Assembly (NCBI RefSeq): GCF_036669915.1
Contig: NC_089314.1
Coordinates: 25,760,220 to 25,824,219 of the forward strand
Source of the DNA: Pocillopora verrucosa
Lineage: Eukaryota > Cnidaria > Anthozoa > Scleractinia > Pocilloporidae
Length of the DNA stretch: 64,000 nt
Direction of reading: 5' to 3'
This document shows positions 48,550 through 59,573 of this stretch, piece after piece (position 1 is the stretch's first letter; each line of letters starts with the position of its first letter). Made by a program: the position numbers and the translations under genes. The notes under the pieces are model-generated. The model was not told where the DNA came from. It did no database searches and worked only from the letters and a program-made list of their open reading frames with translations.

Positions 48550-51532
48550 ATGACTGCAAGCAAAGATGGCGGAAAATTTCTGCCAGAACTTGTCGTGTTT
48601 GACTTAGGTGAGTGTTTTTTCTCGTCTCCTACTGTTTAAAATTATTGTCAAACAAATCTAGTTATGTCTAACAATTTAAGGGTGTAGACAAATGGGCACC
48701 CACTTGTAGTCTGTGCGTTAGTCTGGCAGTCTGTAGTATTAAAGACGTTTGTTCTGTTCGAAATACCAATATCACAATTTTTGAAGTTAGAACTATCAGT
48801 CTCATTCAAGTTCTTGTTTTGTGAGATGAAGAAATGTGATCATAGTTTTAAAATTTTTAATAAGAGCGACTTCACTGTGATAAGAACAGCACTAAATTAA
48901 GAGTCTCAACGTAAAAAAGAAATATATTGAAAACAAATTCAGCGTGTCAGTTATTTTATTTTAAGTGTCCTTCAAATGAGAAATTTCAATTATTTTAACA
49001 TTCTTTTCTCTAATCAAGAAATTAATTACAAGAAACTCGGGTCGATAAAAACGTACTGAAAGTGAGAAACAAGTTCTCTGAATGAAGAAATCAGATTTTA
49101 GAGTAAACATTGGCTGGCAGGAGTTAAACTGACATGAACTGTTACCCAGCGAACCACACGCATTGAATCATGGCCAGTATGACAATTAAACCTGTAATAT
49201 TTATTTAGACTGTGGAGCTCACAAGTGTTTGATTTTACAAATGGGATGATACAATATTTCCTGTGACTGAATAATTGCAAACAAGTTATTGAAATGTGCT
49301 GGAAAGGGTTTTGCTTATGGCTTAATATTTTGTAACAGATTTTACAGTGTGGCCATTTTGGGCTGACACTCATGTTTCTCCACCTTTTACAAAAAAGAGG
49401 TGAGTGTTATGTAATAGTAGGTATGCTATACTATTCTTAAGCCTTTTACCCTTAAGAGTGACTGTTATCTAAATTCTCCTTACATTCTCACCCCTGAATC
49501 ACACATCAAGGTCATGAGAATAATGGAAATGATCACCAACTGAAGAAGCTCTTGATTGTTTGTAATATTATCTTTTGATGGTTTATGGATATTTTCTAGA
49601 ACATCACATAGTCATCTCAACCGTACTTCTGGCTTCCTTGGTAAATTTTTTATGACGGTTTGGTCAACCATGAATTATTAATTTCTGTTTACGTCATTTG
49701 CTTTAAAGTAATGGCTCAATACAGGACAGTGGTGGAAACAAGGTGAAACTGTACGATGACATGTTGGAAATTCTGAAGCATCTCAGCTCTAAAGGAGTGC
49801 GTCTTGCTGCAGCTTCTAGGTGAAGATTATATTAAGTTTTGAAGGTTACAAAATTTTAACTTAACCCTTTGCCTCCTGGCAGTGACCAAAAATAAAATAG
49901 AATTTCTCCTAAATATATTAGTTTTCATACAACAAAGATCAAGAGAATATAAGGAAACATACATCAACAAGGGTTATTTTTTATTTAAGTCCAAGCTTAA
50001 TTTACAGGAGATGTGTGTTAATTTAGTGCACTTAGAGCTGTTAGTGCACCACTGAAAATGTATTTTATGCCACCAATCACATTACTGACCTCTTGTGAAA
50101 CATGAGCACTTTTTCAGAGGCATTAAAAAGTTATGCTCTTGAGTTGTTGTGTATTATCTATGCTTTCAGCTGTCTAGTAGCATTATTGTTGATAGCAGCA
50201 TAAAACAAAACAGAAATTTTGTTTAATAGTTATATACAACATTCACTTTTAAGCCAACATGTACGAGACCCTTCCCCCCTTAAAGATTGATTGACCAATT
50301 TGATACTCTCCCCTCTTCCCCTCAATAACAAATTAAGAGTGGTGCTTTATAATTATTGTGTGACCCTTATCTGGATTATCACCACTTTTGTTCTGGGATA
50401 GGAAACTTGGGTCCAAGGTAGCTAAAGTCTTTGGTGTTACAGGCGTCTCTTAGCTTTAGCATTTAACCCTTTAACTCCCAAGATCTCATTAGTAATTCTC
50501 CTTACTGTCTGCTATACAATCATTCTGATGTCACATCTGAAAATTTGGTATTGGATCAAATAATAATCCCCTAATTGATACTTTTCTTGGTTCTCATTAC
50601 TTGTCTCCTTGATTTTGTATTGATACTGTAGGGGGAAATTCTGTCTTGGTCACTCATGGGAGTTAAAGGGTTAAGTTATTCATATGTAGACAAATAATAC
50701 TGACAATATCCCAAATGAACTATTTTGTCCTACAGAACTGAAGATCCTCCCACAGCCCAGGAATTATTGAGAATTCTTGACATAGACCAGTATTTTTCCT
50801 ACAAGGAGATATATCCTGGGTCAAAACTTACTCATTTTAAAAGGTTGGTTTGTAAATCAGTAATTTTATTTTCCACCAGGGTTTATCCAGCAGCACAATG
50901 CAAAATTTAAGTGCATGTTGCTGTAAGTGATGTTCATGGAAGTGTTCAAACTCAAGTCCGTATTTTTGTGAGAAGAAAGGGGTTCACATAAAAATAGTCT
51001 GTATTGTTTTTTTTTTCATTTTTACCAGATTTGTAGAGGCTAGTGGAATTGCATACTCTAATATGCTCTTCTTTGATGATGAAGAAAGGAATATTCATGA
51101 AGTTAGTAGATTAGGTAAGCAATTATTTGGTACTTGTGGAAGAAAAATATACCCAAATTATGGCCCAGTTGGGTGGCACAATCTTCTTTGAGACCAAGGA
51201 AGGGTTAAAAATTTCTTTGTGTGAAAACCTACCAGTAAATCTCACTTTTTGAGCTAATTACAGTTTCCATAACAACTAATGACCTGCATTTTTGCTACTT
51301 TCACTAAATTGGATGTTGCTTCATAACAGGTTACCTGCAAAATTTAGCCTGGAATGATTTCCAAAATAAGAAGCAAACATTAAGACTTTCCATTTTCCAG
51401 ATATTTGAATTCTAAGACATGTTAAATTTTCTAATTATTCTTTCAGGCGTAACTTGTGTTTTGGTGAAAAGAGGAATGACCCATACTGTCTTACAAAGTG
51501 GACTTGCGCAATTTGCAGCTAAGCATAAGTGA
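48550..51532 (+). CDS. MDP1: Magnesium-dependent phosphatase 1 (HAD superfamily), six exons
   Basis: Exons: 48550-48607, 49339-49399, 49730-49819, 50736-50843, 51029-51114, 51447-51532, phases 1, 2, 2, 2, 1; 162 residues (human 176). HAD motif I spans the first junction: VVFDL joins DFTVWPFW, giving the DLDxT nucleophile motif with both aspartates. ADTHVSPPF then matches the MDP1-specific segment. Motif II lies in LAAASRTEDPPTA. EIYPGSKLTHFKR supplies the motif III lysine region. NMLFFDDEERNIHEV is motif IV with DD. The protein ends LAQFAAKHK. Family members dephosphorylate sugar or protein amine-linked and tyrosine phosphates with Mg2+. Exon 3 requires the acceptor GGACAG|T (the earlier AG gives a frame with a stop). 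Confidence 0.93.
49440..49565. repeat. MITE-like repeat fragment
   Basis: The sequence (TTCTCCTTACATTCTCACCCC, then AAGGTCATGAGAATAATGG) matches the fragments near 7740 and 37660. It lies in MDP1 intron 2. Confidence 0.45.
49861..49975. repeat. piggyBac-like repeat terminus
   Basis: It begins TTAACCCTTTGCCTCCTGGC, then AGTGACC, a typical piggyBac-type end after TTAA, and then AGAATTTCTCC as in the MITE family. The other end was not located. It lies in MDP1 intron 3. Confidence 0.5.
50468..50670. mobile_element. piggyBac-type MITE, intact termini
   Basis: The 203-base element has perfect 14-base inverted ends CCCTTTAACTCCCA and TGGGAGTTAAAGGG, flanked by TTAA at 50464-50467 and 50671-50674. 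TTAA target duplication is the hallmark of the piggyBac superfamily. There is no coding capacity. It lies in MDP1 intron 3 and is the best-preserved copy of the family in the window. Confidence 0.85.
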
Positions 51533-52187
51533 AAATATAGTTAAGACACAAATGGTACCTTCATGAAAGAAATGATGCTATAACCTCAGCTGAAATGAAA
51601 TGCAGATGCACTAATCAGCATGGTGATTGCTGTGGAAATAAGGAATCTTTATCACAATAGGGAAATTTGGGAAAATCTTTATAAGAAGCAGAACGTGCAC
51701 AACAAATTTGACACAATATTTAAAGATTAATATCTGCAAAGGGGTTCTAAAGGTTCGTTTTCTCATCTTTTTCTTATATCATCACTACTTTTTTTTCGTT
51801 GCTCTGCGCAATCTCATTGCAGGTCATGTACTTGAATGGGCACTCGTGCAAAAAACATATTCAAAGGCCTCTTTAACCTTTCTGTTTCTGTTCTCTGGTA
51901 GTATTTGCTGTTTTTGTGAGCCATATATGTTTTTCTGTTTATTTTTCGTAGAAAGCTAACAAAAATACAGCGTGTGCAATTATTTTGATCAAATTTTTGT
52001 GACATGGTTTGAAATTTTTCCCAGTAAAAAAATTTAGAAGCCAGTTCGAGTATTCACCTATGTTCAGATTTTGAGAGTGAACTCAAGGCAAAGGAAATTT
52101 CGACAAAATGTTTGTAAAGTTTTCCTTTCGCCATCTCCATGGTCCTGTCATCCCCTGTTGCGTGACGAGACATAGTATTCTGGAGTT
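51533..52187. other. Intergenic region between MDP1 and a Rab-like gene
   Basis: Convergent 3' ends: probable 3' UTRs of MDP1 (plus) and Rab-like copy 4 (minus). No coding segment supported. Confidence 0.5.
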
Positions 52188-52940
52188 CTATCTAGAAGAA
52201 TGATCTCTGCCTTTTGTGTCATACTTCAGTTTCCAATCGCCCCAGATTGTCACGCCATTTCGAGACAAATCAGTTATTTCTTGTAGAATTCTATCCACAG
52301 CTTTGGCGATCACCCGCTTGTAATCGTCAATCTTGCGTGATGGAAGTTCAAACCATGTGACATATCCATAGTGTGAACAGTACTTGTCCATTTCCGCCTT
52401 CCTTTTGACCATTTCTTCACTTCCTGGAAAGGAACCTTCGTTTGCATTATTATTTATCGCGATCAAAACGATTGGAACCTTAAAGCCGTTTCGTTCATAG
52501 CTAGGATTTGCTGCTTGTATGAGCTCGAAATTTTCAAGGGCGATGGAAAGCGTTGACGGCTTCTCTACATCATAGAACAGCAACGCGCCATCACATGATT
52601 TGCACAATTTGCGATTACCACAGTGAAAACGAAATCTGTCGATGAGCGAAAGCTCCCAATACTGGATCTTCAGAGTGTAAGAATGTGAATTTGACGAATT
52701 TCTCCACACTATCTCCTCCCGATGTAACCACGGGGTACAGAATGGGATTATTTTTGAAGACATAAGATTCCTTTCTTTCCACTTTGGGTCGCCTAAGATT
52801 ATTATTTTCAGATGAAGCTGATCTCCATTTTCCAGAATGTTTTTCTTGAACGATTTCAACTGTATTTCTTCGCCAAGTAAGTTCAGGACTGCTTTGTTCT
52901 CTTCTTCCGGTTTCTCGTAGGACACAACACAAGTGGTCAC
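52188..52940 (-). CDS. Rab32-like degenerate small GTPase, copy 4, no ATG at the expected start
   Basis: The open frame gives about 250 residues. The expected N-terminus aligns with copies 2 and 3 (VVSYEKPEEEN against NYELPEEGN), but the codon at the expected start is GTG and no ATG lies between it and the upstream in-frame stop. The first in-frame ATG is about 60 codons in. The P-loop is gone (ILGDPKWKERNLMSS), G3 reads YWELSLIDRFRF, and G4 reads IAINNNAN. The G5-like segment reads ELPSRKIDDYKR. The C-terminus extends past the usual helix (GVTIWGDWKLKYD) and has no prenylation Cys. It is the most divergent copy. Either an upstream exon supplies the start, GTG is used, or this is a pseudogene. 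Confidence 0.65.
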   Translation of the reverse strand: MTTCVVSYEKPEEENKAVLNLLGEEIQLKSFKKNILENGDQLHLKIIILGDPKWKERNLMSSKIIPFCTPWLHREEIVWRNSSNSHSYTLKIQYWELSLIDRFRFHCGNRKLCKSCDGALLFYDVEKPSTLSIALENFELIQAANPSYERNGFKVPIVLIAINNNANEGSFPGSEEMVKRKAEMDKYCSHYGYVTWFELPSRKIDDYKRVIAKAVDRILQEITDLSRNGVTIWGDWKLKYDTKGRDHSSR

Positions 52941-53859
52941 GGTTGAAAGTAGGTATTCGAAGTTGACAATTGTGTTTTCTTAGTTTTCAAGCTGTCGAGG
53001 TTATATTCTTCTTGTTTCTATCTTAAATTGGCAGTGTGGCAGCTAGATAGAAATGTCCTTTGAGTTTCGAAACCGGCAATGCAAGATTTCGAAGATTTCA
53101 TACGTGTAAGCATGTTAGGCGCCTGTCACGCACGGAAGGCGGCCGTAAGGATGATGCAACTGCATTTAGCGCCTTTTATCAATCTTAAAGCCCTTGTACA
53201 TCCCAAATTAAAAGCCACAGTTTAAGAATTGTGGCAAGCGCCGCAACTCTCAAGGCTACCGTGCGCGTCACGATAAGGTGTGTGCCTAGGCTCCCCTGTG
53301 TGTTCTCATATCACAAGTTTTGTTACTGCGTCTGGCTCGTTCAGAAGCATTTCTCTCATCCTGAACCTGGCCCTTGATCTGGAAGAGGTTTTTAGAAAGT
53401 TACACGGAAGTGTGTTTGAATTCAAGAAGTTGTCTACGTTTCTAAGAAACCCGCTCTAGATGCAATTACATGAGATTTGATTACTTTTGTATATTTTATA
53501 TGCTCCGTCGCGCGAAAAAAAAAAAAAAAAAAAAATTTCGGCGAAGAAAGAACTTGATGTTAGCCCGATGTTAGCCCGCTGTTAGCTAAGGCCTAACTCC
53601 TATAGTTCCGTGCGCCGCGTAACGTCAATTTTTTTTGCGCTGTTTTCTTTTGACTTACGCGATGTTCTTCGTTGTTTACATGTTTGGTATTGGCGTGTAG
53701 TGGTGGCGAGAGAGGTATCTTTGAAACCATTCGGCAGTAAAATAAGTTAATCGGCGGAGTAATTAAAGCGTTTACACCATCACTAGTTTTATCTTTAACA
53801 GAACGAGTCACTCGATCCTTCCCCCGTTTTTGATATGTTGGACTTCCTAGAAGAGGACG

Positions 53860-53992
53860 ATCTATCTTCTATCTTCTATCTATCCTAGTTAGGAAGATAG
53901 ATATACCTTTATAGATAATTAACAACTGATGGAAATACCGTGTATAAATAAAGTTATCTTATCTTTATCTTATCTTATCTTATTCTGTAAAC
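53860..53992. repeat. CTATCTT/TTATC microsatellite cluster
   Basis: Runs of TATCTTC and then TCTTATC units, with an inverted GGAAGATAGATA between them. Confidence 0.7.
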
Positions 53993-54116
53993 CAAAACTG
54001 AACCAAATTATATTTGGATACCGTCCTCATCACAAACTGATTGCATTTATAAAACTCCGCGTTTGTGAAGCCCGACCAATCCCCTTTCGTCCATATTTGA
54101 TTCTGGAGTGGATTTA

Positions 54117-54190
54117 GCCCACGTACAGTCGTACCTTCCACCCCTAAGGAGTTTCTCGGGGGGGGGGTAGGGAAGGGTACGGCTACATGA
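54117..54190. repeat. Hairpin repeat A
   Basis: Imperfect inverted arms (ACGTACAGTCGTACCTTCCAC against GTAGGGAAGGGTACGGCTACA) flank a G-run loop (CTCGGGGGGGGGG). Same type as hairpin repeat B. Confidence 0.6.
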
Positions 54191-54386
54191 AGGTCAGAGC
54201 TAGAGTAGATTTAGTAGGTTCTCGTTATTAGCGCTGTACGACGCGGGAAGATGAGAAGAGTCAGGGGGAGGTTTTCCAGGGGTCTGGTGCTAATAGTGTT
54301 AAACCCCTTCGCACACCTTTTGCCGCTCGCGTTGCTCAAGGCCCGGATAATTTCCCGCGGGCGAAGAAAAGCTCGCGCCTAATAAT

Positions 54387-54471
54387 AGCCTACGTGTAGC
54401 CGCACCCTTTCACCCCCCCCCCCCCAGGTTAAACGGAAGCGAGAGGGGAGGGTGCGGCTACAGGTAGGCTA
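54387..54471. repeat. Hairpin repeat B
   Basis: Near-perfect inverted arms (TAGCCTACGTGTAGCCGCACC against GGTGCGGCTACAGGTAGGCTA) enclose a C-run of 13 and a GGAAGCGAG loop. The GTAGCCG-CACC arm matches the reverse of hairpin A's GGTACGGCTAC, so both appear to be copies of one foldback MITE. Confidence 0.65.
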
Positions 54472-55546
54472 GCCTAATGAGGGCGTGCTCGCAAGCTTGA
54501 GAGGAAAAACTAAGGATTTGCCTCATGCGGCACTAGAACCCTACAGAGTTAACCCAAGACCCCCCGCCCTCTCCCCTTCCCCTTAATCCTGAATTTTTGC
54601 GTGAGAAATCAAAAAACAAATTTTTTTTGTTATTGTTTTAGCGGTAACCGGCTTTAGAACTACTGGGTGTTAGGGAAGATTGGAGTTAAGCAGGGCACAC
54701 TCCTTTAATCTGTTTACGGATTATGGTGAGGAAATTAGATGTTTTCACCGCATTCTACGTGCTCATGAAAACTGAAACACTGCTTAATGTCTGTCGAGCG
54801 CTGTTTACCTTCAGACAGCCAAATACTTGTTTATTTACTATCTTGTTCACGGATGTGTTTGTTTTTTCTCAATGTCAACTGATATAATCATGGAATATAC
54901 TGTCTAAGTACCAAGAGGCAGCCAAGGGTACTCCAAAATTTTTTTATTCTTCTAGCGAAGTTAAGTCTCTCATTATCTTAACATTTGATTTTGAACATTA
55001 CCTATAGAGAAAAAAAATTATAAAGAGATTCTCTTTGGGGCTTAAAAGTCTAATAGAATTTTGCAAAATTATTTTAATAAATAATAAAAACCCTGAATAG
55101 GTCCCACAACATTATTTTTTGTCTTGTTTCTTAATTCAGTCGCCGAATTCAAAACTATTTCTCTTGCTGTACAATTAATGATATGGAGCGTAATATAGTA
55201 AATGTCACGAAACGATGCTACAATAACCCACGTTCACGAGTTTGATTTGCTCCAAATTATCGTTCGTTTTCCTTCAAAAAGCATGGAATGAACTTCACGC
55301 ACGGTTTAAAGAGTTCGATGACAAATCGTATTTCGTGATTTTCAAGTTAGAAGCTGTTTTTGGTTTTATGACTTCAGGAATTTACAGAATGAACTTCCGA
55401 ATACGGTGTTTGTGAAGAAAGCCACTTAGTATCTCGTGACTGTTCACAACCGCTCAGGGTAACAATGATGTAATTGAACACCGAGACCGGAAATACTTAC
55501 AAATTTGGCATGCATTCAGTATCCACACCAGAAGTTCAAACAATCG

Positions 55547-56278
55547 TCAGGGCTTTCGGAGATTACGTTGTTTGAAAATATTTTGAACAAGACAGTCTAC
55601 TGCTCTTGTCATCACGCCGGTATAACCATCTTCTTCTCTTGACACGAGCTGAAACCAACCAACGAATCCATTCCTGGCGCAAAACTCATCCAGCAGAACT
55701 TTGTTTTCGATTAATTTCCCGGGGCCGATCCAATCAACAGGTTTGCCCCGTTTGGACGTTGGAATGTTTTCTATAATAAGAACCAGAGGTATATTGGCGT
55801 CTTTTGGGTTCGCTTCTTTAATCTTTTCGCCCCACTTTAAAACACTGCCAAGAGGAGATGGGCTCTTTGGTCCCCAGAACACCAATGCGCCGACGCAGTT
55901 CCTACAAAACACACTTGTCATCTTGAGAAAGCGTTCATGTTCGGCGACATCCCAAAATTGCAGTTTCACAGTGAAGTCTTGATTCGTTGTCTGGTCGCTC
56001 CATGTAATAAAATTTAAGTAAAAATCGACTCCGATCGTCGGCTTGTGATAAAAGCTTAGCGGCCGACGATGTATATAATCCGACACAAAGCCTCCCTTCT
56101 TTCCAAAGCCCGTGTAGTCTCCAACACACATTATCTTGAAAGTGAAATCCGTCTCTCTAGATTTCATTTCTTGAAAAATCTCTTCGTCTCTCCGCACAAT
56201 CGCAGCATCGCTGGCCATTCCCGAGTCCGTTTCTGTGGCCATAAAACTTTCACTTCGCTGAAGCTCAGTATCCGACAT
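55547..56278 (-). CDS. Rab32-like small GTPase, copy 5, least degenerate
   Basis: The ORF gives 243 residues from ATG 56278 (MSDTELQRSES); a longer in-frame extension lacks an ATG. A Ser/Met-rich N-terminal extension (about 50 residues) precedes the fold. P-loop GDYTGFGKKGGF keeps GD and a lysine but has one residue too many and no Ser/Thr after the lysine. Switch I is intact by eye (KPTIGVDFYLNFITW, against TIGVDFALK in Rab32). G3 is WDVAEHERF, with Asp kept, Gly to Glu and Gln to His. G4 is IENIP. The G5 region is LVSREEDGY. WIGPGK is shared with copy 1. It ends RNLRKP with no cysteine. It is probably nearest to the ancestral copy. Confidence 0.82.
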   Translation of the reverse strand: MSDTELQRSESFMATETDSGMASDAAIVRRDEEIFQEMKSRETDFTFKIMCVGDYTGFGKKGGFVSDYIHRRPLSFYHKPTIGVDFYLNFITWSDQTTNQDFTVKLQFWDVAEHERFLKMTSVFCRNCVGALVFWGPKSPSPLGSVLKWGEKIKEANPKDANIPLVLIIENIPTSKRGKPVDWIGPGKLIENKVLLDEFCARNGFVGWFQLVSREEDGYTGVMTRAVDCLVQNIFKQRNLRKP

Positions 56279-59200
56279 ATTATATACTTTCCCGTTCTTA
56301 AGAGAGATCTTTATCAAACATCAACCACGCAATGTAGTGTGCAACTTGTATCGCAGTTAACAAATGGACTGAAACGTTCTGCGATGACGGAAATCTGATA
56401 CTACAGGAATTGTGTGTCACGTCTCGAATTCATGCCCTTCATCACCTTCTTTAGATATCATTCTTATATCACCATAAAAGTCAAACATTGCCGACTTATT
56501 AAAGATATTTGGTCTCTATGAATCGCGTTTTAAAATAATTTCGCGTGTTGCAAGGAAGAACCCAGCTAGATGTTCAAGAACGCGTATCAATGCAACTCTG
56601 CAATTCTACACGCAACAGCACTTGAAATTTTGTGAGGCTTTCAAAGCAGAAACCCTTGAATCGTAAACACTAAATATTTAATATACGTGGAGGTGTTTAT
56701 GGCACACGTCCAAGAATTGATATTTAACGAGACGCTCTCGTTTCCAAGAAACCATGCGCTGTTAAGCCTTCCTCTCATTGTGTTTCAGAAAATCCGTCGA
56801 TAATCGGAAGAAAATCCGACGATAAGTAATCTTTTTATTAAAAATAATTCAATTCATACTTCATTTTTTTTCTTTCAACGTGCAAATAATTTTTATTTCA
56901 TCTCAAATTGTTTAATGTTTTTCCGGTCTTCTGTTAAAATGTTTACACAAAATATAACAGGTACTTAAATGAAAAACGTTCATTGTCGAAGATCAATTTT
57001 ATCCCTAGTGGAAAATTTTGAAATGTATCGCGATCCGTAGGAGTCGAGAGTTATTAACGATATCCTTTCCCGTACGGAATATTAAAAATTCCAACACTTT
57101 TTTAAAATGTAGGCGTTGTAGTTCCGTCGGCATAATACTGTCGCAGAGACCAAATATTACCGGTTATGAAGTAATATGAATAAGCATATTGCTTGACGAT
57201 GACAGATTACATCCCAAAATAAAATTATATCGTTGACGTCTTTTTTGTCAGAATCTTATTTTTTTTCTTTATCTTACATCATCATTCCGATTTTATGACT
57301 CGCTCTGCTTTCGACAACAAAATATTTTTGAAAAATTCAAATGTCTTTCCACGTTCCACCAAGTTCCTCATTGTTTGAAAAATTTTACAAGTGTATAATT
57401 ATCGCACAGAGAAAAAAGGAAAGAAGACTTTCTAGCGTCGACGGCCAAGTAAATCAATTTGCTAAGGGCAATACATGATTTGATGGAACACAGCAGCCCA
57501 TTACTTGAGTAATGGGCTCCTGTGGCACATCATTCGCGTCATCTATTGACCCACAATTTGCGTGCAATTATTTCAAGACTTTTCCAGACATTTTCTTTAT
57601 TACCATCATGTCCATTTCTCTGTCCGTGCTTGCAAAAAAACTTTAAGCTAATCCAATTTCCTTAAAAACTTAAGTACCTTTTTCAGACTAATTTCTGTTT
57701 TCTTTATTCGACGACGGAACTAAAAATTTACCATCGTTCTCTCACTCTATAAACACACTTCGTGATTTCAACTTAGCTGATCTTAGCATTATTCAGAACG
57801 CTGGCCATGCATGAAGCTAATAGTGACTTGGTTCACCACAGAATTCCCTGAAGCTCGTTGGCAGGGCCTCAAAGCCAAATATCTGGAGGTCTGAGATTTG
57901 ATTCCACGTGGAAGACTCAGACGATGTCCCTTCCACGCTCTTGGCAACCAACACTCTAAAATTTCCTTTATTCTAGCCTGCAGAGCAGGCGTAATTTTGG
58001 CGAGCGAGTGCCCTGTATTTTTCGAGGTGAAAATTATAGCTGCCCTCTTTGATATCTACAGCTGTAAAAGGCTGGGCAGAGAAAGAAATTTGTACCAAGG
58101 GAACGAGCGACGGTCACTGAGAAAGGAGAGGGAAGGGGGTGGGCCTTTCCCTGCCCCCTCCCCTCACCGTTTACTCTTACTCTTATCAAACATGACCCGC
58201 CCAATCCGACAAACGATCACAAGCTTGCAAAATTAACACGCTCCAGTAAGACGTCTGCACTACAGGCTTCCTTTTTTTTTTCTCGATTCACGATTTTTTT
58301 CAAATCTTTCTCTCTGTCTCTGCAGGTGCAAACTGTGCACAACATGTTCTCGGTGGGTAAGGACAAGTGTTTTTTAATGTTTTTGGGGCATTTGCCTCTG
58401 AACCTTAAAAAAAATTTATATGCGAACCACTTTTTTTTAGTTTTAACGGATCTGGACCTGATTTTTCGTCCGTGTAAACAGTCTTTCAGGGACGATTCCT
58501 CACGGGAATACCGACTTTGATATTTGTACCTCGCTCCTGACAAGACGAAAAAATATCTCGCTCCCTACGGAACCTGTGTAATAGGAAACTAAGCACTCAG
58601 TGAACCATTATTTACGGAAAGGTACCTTACCTGTCCCTATAGCTTTAGTTCTACTGTCATAGCACACAGGCTGTCACCCTGACGATTGCGGAGAATGTTG
58701 GGAAGAACGCAGAAACCTTCGCACTTCCTTTATGCGATGCGCTCCGATCAAATCTTTCTCACGATCGACCTACAACTTGTAACTAAACCTTGGCTGAAAA
58801 CATTGGTCTTTGGCGTCATTTTGGAAAGAAATTTTTAATTCATACAAAAAAAGTTTTTGTTCCTTTTTGTAATATTTCCAGCAGTCTGCGTAACTGGCGT
58901 TTCTGTGTGTGCTTTGAAGCGTTTAGCGGTTTTGCCAAGGGAGGCTTTGTACGGTTTCTCCACTCAAATTTCGCGGTTGCGCTGTGTAGATTTTCCCAAA
59001 GCGCCAAACAAAAAAAATAATTAAATAAATAAAAAATAAAAAAAAAAAAAACGGCGCCGGTAACGCAGGCTAATTCGGTACTAATCCCGGCAGAATACTA
59101 CAATAGAATTTCCTATTTAGAAATTCCATGTCCTTACTTTATCATCATGTCATATATTCTAAGCTGGAATTTAAGAAAAACTTTAACCTATCATATGTAT

Positions 59201-59573
59201 TTAAATACTGACTTGGTTGAAATTACACTGTTCTCTTACAAACTCGCATTGATTTATGAATGAAAATGTAAGCTCTTATTTTGCCAATACCCTTACTCAA
59301 TTATTTCTTAACCTGTCATTGTTACATACAACGTCCCTTTTAACAAATACGGTTATAGACCACGGTAATGATGTGATTTATAATTAAGAACTATTATTCT
59401 AGTGTTCTCCAAATGTTGATAAACTTAGAATATTTCTGTAGCATTAAAACATGATTTTCTGATGGGTGACTTTTTTCCACCAGAGATAAGAAAAAGTAAC
59501 CTGATTCTGTACTCTAGACAGCTCATAAATTCTTGCTTTTTTCTCATCTTGTTTTAATTTTCTTGTTCTATCT
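56279..59573. other. Intergenic region
   Basis: No supported gene. The left end should contain the promoter of Rab-like copy 5. It holds a 24-base interrupted palindrome at 57495-57518. The frames at 57898-58236 and 58217-58543 have no recognisable domain and lack splice support. Confidence 0.45.
57495..57518. repeat. 24-base palindrome with 2-base spacer
   Basis: AGCCCATTACT, TG, AGTAATGGGCT: perfect 11-base inverted arms. It could be a dimeric factor site or a small foldback remnant. Confidence 0.65.

Larger units (their letters stand above)
52941..55546. other. Intergenic region between Rab-like copies 4 and 5
   Basis: No supported gene. It contains a poly-A run (53515-53535), TTATC and CTATCTT microsatellites (53860-53992), and two related hairpin repeats (54117-54190 and 54387-54471). 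Confidence 0.5.
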
